Under the pieces are notes generated by a model. That model was not told the DNA's origin, made no database searches, and saw nothing but the letters and a program-made list of their open reading frames with translations. This document shows positions 60,175 through 64,000 of a stretch of DNA of 64,000 nucleotides, piece after piece. This stretch comes from Flavobacteriales bacterium UBA6057 (GTDB lineage Bacteria > Bacteroidota > Bacteroidia > Flavobacteriales_G > Salibacteraceae), in assembly GCA_002428995.1 (NCBI GenBank), contig DIYJ01000018.1, positions 372,001-436,000 of the forward strand, given 5' to 3'. A program made the translations under genes and the position numbers. The stretch's first letter is position 1. The number at the start of each line of letters is the position of its first letter.

Positions 60175-61899
60175 ATGAAACAGTGGATCGTAGCGCTTTT
60201 CATAACATGCCTTACTGGCACGTTGTGCGCCCAGAAACTATTGGAAATACAACCAGGCTTTGATCTTTCAACGAATGATATACTCTCCGAGATCGATCTT
60301 GAAAATGAAGATCTTGGAACCTGGAACGTATACGTAAAGAATGTCGAGTTAACGGATCAAACCTCTTCTGTTGTCATTGATAATCTGGAAGAGGAAGAGG
60401 TGAGTTTCGAGCTTGAAGAAAGCTATACCATGCCCGATGGGTCATTGATATGGCGAGGAATATCGTCCCATTCAGAATTCCCCGATGGCAAAGTTTACCT
60501 GGTAGTCACGGACGGTATCATGGGGGGCTCCGTATGGTTCAGTGAAGATGACCTCATGGGAATCAAGGATGTGGGTGACAATACCTTTGTTCTGTTTCGT
60601 AAAGAGGTCGACCCTGAACATACTTGCGATACGGACCATTATCCTTTCCGCGCCTCCGCTTCGGTGGAAAATTCCACAGAGTCGCAGGGAACATCCTGTA
60701 ATGGAATACAGGTCTTTCGGGTCATCATAGCCTACAGCCAGGAGTTTGCGGCTTCCTTCATTGCCCCGGGTGTTAGTCAGCAGAATGAGATCAATGAATT
60801 TCTCGAGAATGTCATTAACTCCGTGAACAACACTTACATCAGCAGTGGTTTGAACGTTCGGGCCAGATTGGCATTCAGCTATGAAACTGACAACGAGTAT
60901 GGAAATAAAGATGATGACTTTGCAGCCTTTGTTTCGCCATTGAATCAAAAGTACAATGAGGTATTTGCCTACCGACAACAGTACAATGCTGAAGTTGCGA
61001 TACTTCTTGTCAATGCCAACATTGGAGGGAGGGCTTCCCGAGGTGGCAACATGGGGATTTATGGAAAAAACGGTGCGATCAATTTTGGTGTTGCACATGA
61101 GATCGGCCACATGTTTGACCTCGATCACAACAGGGAAGAATATTCCTACTGGGAGAGAAAGATCAATGGACTCGGTTGGGCCAAGGACAATAAAAAGGCT
61201 TACGGATACCGAAACTCTAACTATCGTACTACCATGTCATATGGAAGTATGACTCGCGTTGGGCTGCATTCAGATCCATCGCTGACCTTCCCCAATAGCA
61301 GTGCTGCGGGAAATCAGTGGGCCAAAGCGAGAAACTTCCTGGCAGGTCATCTTAGCAATGTCCTGAGCTACAGTGATCCTCAGCAGCTTTTCCTCACCGA
61401 TCAAATTGAAACCAAAGAGATGGCCTCCTATTTTGCTTTTCAGGACATCTATGCTGCCAACTTCACGGTTGAAGGAGCGGCATGGAGCAATCTGAGGGCA
61501 CAGGACGAGATCGTGCTATTTCCTGGAACGGACTTGCAATACGGGACGACCGTGAATATTGAGATCATCGATTGCAGTCAGCGTTTCGGTTTTAAGAATG
61601 AGACAGGCGATTTCACAAGTGAAGAGGGTAATGATGGTCTTTCTGCATTCATTGCTGGAAACCAGTCCTCGTTCATCATCTATCCCAATCCAACAGACGA
61701 TCGGCTGAACATTCAATTCCAGGAGAGCATTCCCGAAAGGATTCACCTGATGGACATGTCGGGCCGAACAGTTACGGTGAAGTACCCCACCGAGGTGTTT
61801 GTTGAAATGGATGTGAGCAGCGTTACTCCGGGAATCTACTTTGTAAAGGTCCAGTATGCGGATGGTAAATCCGAAACGGAGAAACTGCTGGTACGCTAA
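60175..61899 (+). CDS. Secreted zinc metalloprotease with T9SS sorting domain
   Basis: The 574-residue product starts with a signal peptide (GTLCAQ), has a propeptide-like region of about 190 residues, and then a metzincin-type catalytic domain: HEIGHMFDLDH at 308-318, an exact HExxHxxxxxH zinc site, followed by TTMSYGSM, the Met-turn. This matches reprolysin-like (M12) proteases. Five Cys residues lie in the middle part. The C-terminal end is a type A sorting domain (FIIYPNPTDDRLNI, DMSGRTV, VTPGIYFVKVQY). It should be a surface or released protease. A terminator follows. Confidence 0.85.
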   Translation: MKQWIVALFITCLTGTLCAQKLLEIQPGFDLSTNDILSEIDLENEDLGTWNVYVKNVELTDQTSSVVIDNLEEEEVSFELEESYTMPDGSLIWRGISSHSEFPDGKVYLVVTDGIMGGSVWFSEDDLMGIKDVGDNTFVLFRKEVDPEHTCDTDHYPFRASASVENSTESQGTSCNGIQVFRVIIAYSQEFAASFIAPGVSQQNEINEFLENVINSVNNTYISSGLNVRARLAFSYETDNEYGNKDDDFAAFVSPLNQKYNEVFAYRQQYNAEVAILLVNANIGGRASRGGNMGIYGKNGAINFGVAHEIGHMFDLDHNREEYSYWERKINGLGWAKDNKKAYGYRNSNYRTTMSYGSMTRVGLHSDPSLTFPNSSAAGNQWAKARNFLAGHLSNVLSYSDPQQLFLTDQIETKEMASYFAFQDIYAANFTVEGAAWSNLRAQDEIVLFPGTDLQYGTTVNIEIIDCSQRFGFKNETGDFTSEEGNDGLSAFIAGNQSSFIIYPNPTDDRLNIQFQESIPERIHLMDMSGRTVTVKYPTEVFVEMDVSSVTPGIYFVKVQYADGKSETEKLLVR

Positions 61900-61902
61900 T
61901 GG

Positions 61903-61932
61903 ACGAAGGATAAGCTGATTGCCTTCGTTTTC
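61903..61932 (+). terminator. Terminator after the protease gene
   Basis: ACGAAGG (61903-61909) pairs with CCTTCGT (61922-61928), 12-base loop, then TTTT. Confidence 0.65.
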
Positions 61933-62369
61933 CGGAAGACTGTACTCAGCGGTGCAGAATCACATGATTCATCCTCGCGTCCATTGGGGGAACTGATGTT
62001 GCAAGTTTCAGTTTTGTTTGGAGCGTGGAGGGGTGAGCCTCTGTTGTGCAGTCTTCCTTTTTCATGTTTGGTGTCGCTGAATCAAGATCAGCAGCTAGTC
62101 GGTTGATTTTTGAAGATTTCAGGTAGTGAACAGACACAAATCATAAGCCAGTATTTTGGCTAAAGCATCGTGCTATTGTGCAAAACAGCCCTTCATGTCA
62201 GTAAACATGGACATGCCTCGCTTGAAACCCTTTATTCATTGCATGGGTAAATCAATGCGAATCATTGCGTGCGCTTAGGCATCATGAGTTTTTGAGAGTC
62301 GATAATTCATGACTCACGGCCTGAGGAGGAGTGGCAACTCTTTGTGAATCAGTATCGTACATCCCCGCC
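61933..62369. other. Intergenic region of 437 bases
   Basis: No convincing gene. A 63-codon minus-strand frame at 61946-62137 has no recognisable features. The last 110 bases form the leader of the sensor kinase gene, with T-rich patches but no clear TTG-N19-TAnnTTTG promoter. Confidence 0.5.
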
Positions 62370-64000
62370 ATGAAGAACTTCTTCATGGCTCTTACGGGCA
62401 TCGGAATACTAGATTCATTCAGCCCTAAAAGAACCAAAGCCTATCGACTTGCTAACACCTATACATGGTGTGCAGTGGTCATCATGCTGTTGAACGCCCT
62501 ATGTTATGGATGGTTTGGACTTCATGCTGTAACTGTATGCTGTTTGGTCGGTGCTGCGGGATTGCTTAGTTCATTCCTCTTTACGATTAGGCAGAAAGTC
62601 TTTACAGCAGAGGCTATTGCGGTACTATCCAACAACTTCGCAATCCTTGCGGCAGTAGTACTATACGGTGATCGCTATTGGAGTCACCTCTACCTTGTTT
62701 TACTCATCGTGGCATACATGGTCATTTTTGGGCGGAGTGCAAGGTTTTTTCGAAACGTCTGTATATCCATCACTTTGTTCCTGTTCGGGATTAGCTTTTT
62801 CAGCGGTTCGGGACTTATTGGAGTGGCGAATCCTGACGTTCACACCGTTGGCATCATCACGAGGTTCAACTTGTTTTTGGTCATTGTTAGCATGCTGTTG
62901 TTCTTCTACTTTGCAGTATTGCACAATCGCAGAGCCGAGCTGATGCTGGCCAAAATCGCCCGTGAAGCCGAGCATGAACGCCAGTTGAAAAGTGATTTTC
63001 TTTCGGTGATGAGCCACGAGATACGGACTCCACTCAATGCTATTCTCGCCACAGGACACCTGCTGGATTCGAAAGGAATTGACGGAGAACAGGCCGAAAA
63101 CCTGAAGATTCTGAATACTTCAGCAAAACAGCTGCTGATGCTTGTGAACGACATCCTTGATTTCACAAAACTGGAGGAGGGAAAAACAGAGCTGCATGAG
63201 CATGGTATCAAGCTGCGGGAACTTCTGGATACTTCCTTTAAGATGTTTGCCATGGAAGCGGCAAGCAAGAGTTTACACTATGACTTCGACTTCGACCCGA
63301 GGATTGCTCGGATTGTGAAAGCCGATGGATCGAGGATTGCTCAGGTAATCTCCAATCTCCTGGCAAATGCCATCAAGTTTACGCCCAAAGGGCAAGTTGC
63401 CCTGAAGGTGAAGCTGCTGGAATCAGTGGAGGATGTGCAAACAGTTGAATTCTCTGTCGCTGATACGGGGATTGGTATTTCGGAGGAAAAGCAGCAAAAC
63501 ATTTTCAATGGTTTCGCGCAGGCAGGAACGGAGATTTCAGTGCGTTACGGTGGAACGGGCTTAGGACTCGCAATTAGTCAAAAGATTATCCATCTGTTTC
63601 AGAGCCAAATTGTGGTGGAAAGCAAGGTTGGAGAAGGAAGTGTGTTTCGTTTTTGCCTGAAGCTAAGGGCGCTGAACTGCAATAAAAACACCCTTGAAAC
63701 CAGTCCGGGAATAGAACTTCAAGACCTTTCCGGGTTTCGTGTATTGCTGGCTGAAGACAACCTGGTCAATCAAACTATTATGCGGAAGTTCTTCGATCGC
63801 TGGCAACTGGATCATACGATTGTTTCTGATGGGAGAATGGCTTTAGACGCCCTGGAGAAATCTTGCAAAATGCCTTCAGAAGCAAAGGCTTTTGACCTGA
63901 TCCTGATGGATATTCAGATGCCCGTCATGGATGGGGTAGAGGCTTCGCTTCGGATACGGAGCTCCGACAGACCGTATTGCGATGTGCCCATCGTAGCCCT
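62370..64000 (+). CDS. Hybrid sensor histidine kinase, truncated by the right edge
   Basis: From ATG 62370 the frame stays open to the window end (543 codons). Six hydrophobic segments occupy residues 30-190. A HisKA domain follows with SHEIRTPLNA (phospho-His216), then an HATPase domain (NAIKFTPKGQ, DTGIGISEE, YGGTGLGLAI) and a receiver domain with LAEDNLVNQ and ILMDIQMPVMDG (phospho-acceptor Asp514). It should be a membrane-embedded hybrid kinase; any further domains such as HPt or output module lie outside. No partner regulator is adjacent on this side. Confidence 0.9.
   Translation, partial: MKNFFMALTGIGILDSFSPKRTKAYRLANTYTWCAVVIMLLNALCYGWFGLHAVTVCCLVGAAGLLSSFLFTIRQKVFTAEAIAVLSNNFAILAAVVLYGDRYWSHLYLVLLIVAYMVIFGRSARFFRNVCISITLFLFGISFFSGSGLIGVANPDVHTVGIITRFNLFLVIVSMLLFFYFAVLHNRRAELMLAKIAREAEHERQLKSDFLSVMSHEIRTPLNAILATGHLLDSKGIDGEQAENLKILNTSAKQLLMLVNDILDFTKLEEGKTELHEHGIKLRELLDTSFKMFAMEAASKSLHYDFDFDPRIARIVKADGSRIAQVISNLLANAIKFTPKGQVALKVKLLESVEDVQTVEFSVADTGIGISEEKQQNIFNGFAQAGTEISVRYGGTGLGLAISQKIIHLFQSQIVVESKVGEGSVFRFCLKLRALNCNKNTLETSPGIELQDLSGFRVLLAEDNLVNQTIMRKFFDRWQLDHTIVSDGRMALDALEKSCKMPSEAKAFDLILMDIQMPVMDGVEASLRIRSSDRPYCDVPIVA

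Noticed and set aside
61946..62137. 63-codon minus-strand frame in the last large gap
   Set aside because: No start context, no recognisable features, not distinguishable from chance.
1..64000. CRISPR arrays, tRNA and rRNA genes, prophage
   Set aside because: No regularly spaced repeats, cloverleaf-like or rRNA-like sequence and no phage structural genes were seen by eye; a covariance or profile search would settle this.

Overview
The window looks like chromosomal DNA of a Bacteroidota bacterium, probably a Flavobacteriales-like marine or aquatic species. Five predicted exported proteins end in type IX secretion (T9SS type A) sorting domains. There is a PorT-type outer-membrane barrel, two-component proteins of the propeller-LytS/LytTR type, and several promoters of the Bacteroidota form TTG-N19/20-TAnnTTTG. 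I found no rRNA, tRNA, CRISPR array or transposase gene.

Region 1 (1-14600) is a polysaccharide locus. A tightly packed, often overlapping run encodes an initiating sugar-phosphate transferase, a Wzx-type flippase, four sulfotransferases, an O-antigen polymerase/ligase-like protein, a lipoprotein glycosidase and a GT26 glycosyltransferase. A terminator follows, then cysC-cysD-cysN, which make PAPS, the sulfate donor. No PAPS or sulfite reductase is present, so the locus reads as a pathway for a sulfated exopolysaccharide. Four copies of a two-part motif, CACGCATCC-N15-GTGTC, with identical spacing sit just ahead of start codons here and nowhere else that I found. They look like promoters for an alternative sigma factor and define a small regulon that extends left beyond the window.

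Region 2 (14600-28200) holds stress and small-molecule genes: an alpha/beta hydrolase, several NTF2/SnoaL-like proteins, three HxlR regulators (two with visible operators), oxidoreductases, a peroxiredoxin-like protein, a membrane nucleotide cyclase, an ECF sigma factor, a standalone TIR protein, two degraded genes and palindromic repeat elements.

Region 3 (28200-43000) has a PorT-like barrel, a secreted phosphoesterase, two related T9SS cargo proteins, a large VPS10/BNR-repeat protein, an unusual protein resembling the pore-forming domain of insecticidal Cry toxins, QueD, and an AraC regulator with a DHFR-family reductase.

Region 4 (43000-54700) is mainly on the minus strand: a MarR-headed run of small enzymes (cupin, VOC, PPOX, GNAT), an NmrA-like oxidoreductase, a PQQ sugar dehydrogenase coupled to a cytochrome c, AlkB, a second ECF sigma factor paralogous to the first, an SRPBCC protein and a secreted nuclease-like protein.

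Region 5 (54700-64000) encodes a propeller histidine kinase with its LytTR regulator, a secreted repeat/coiled-coil protein, a secreted metalloprotease and a hybrid sensor kinase cut by the right edge.
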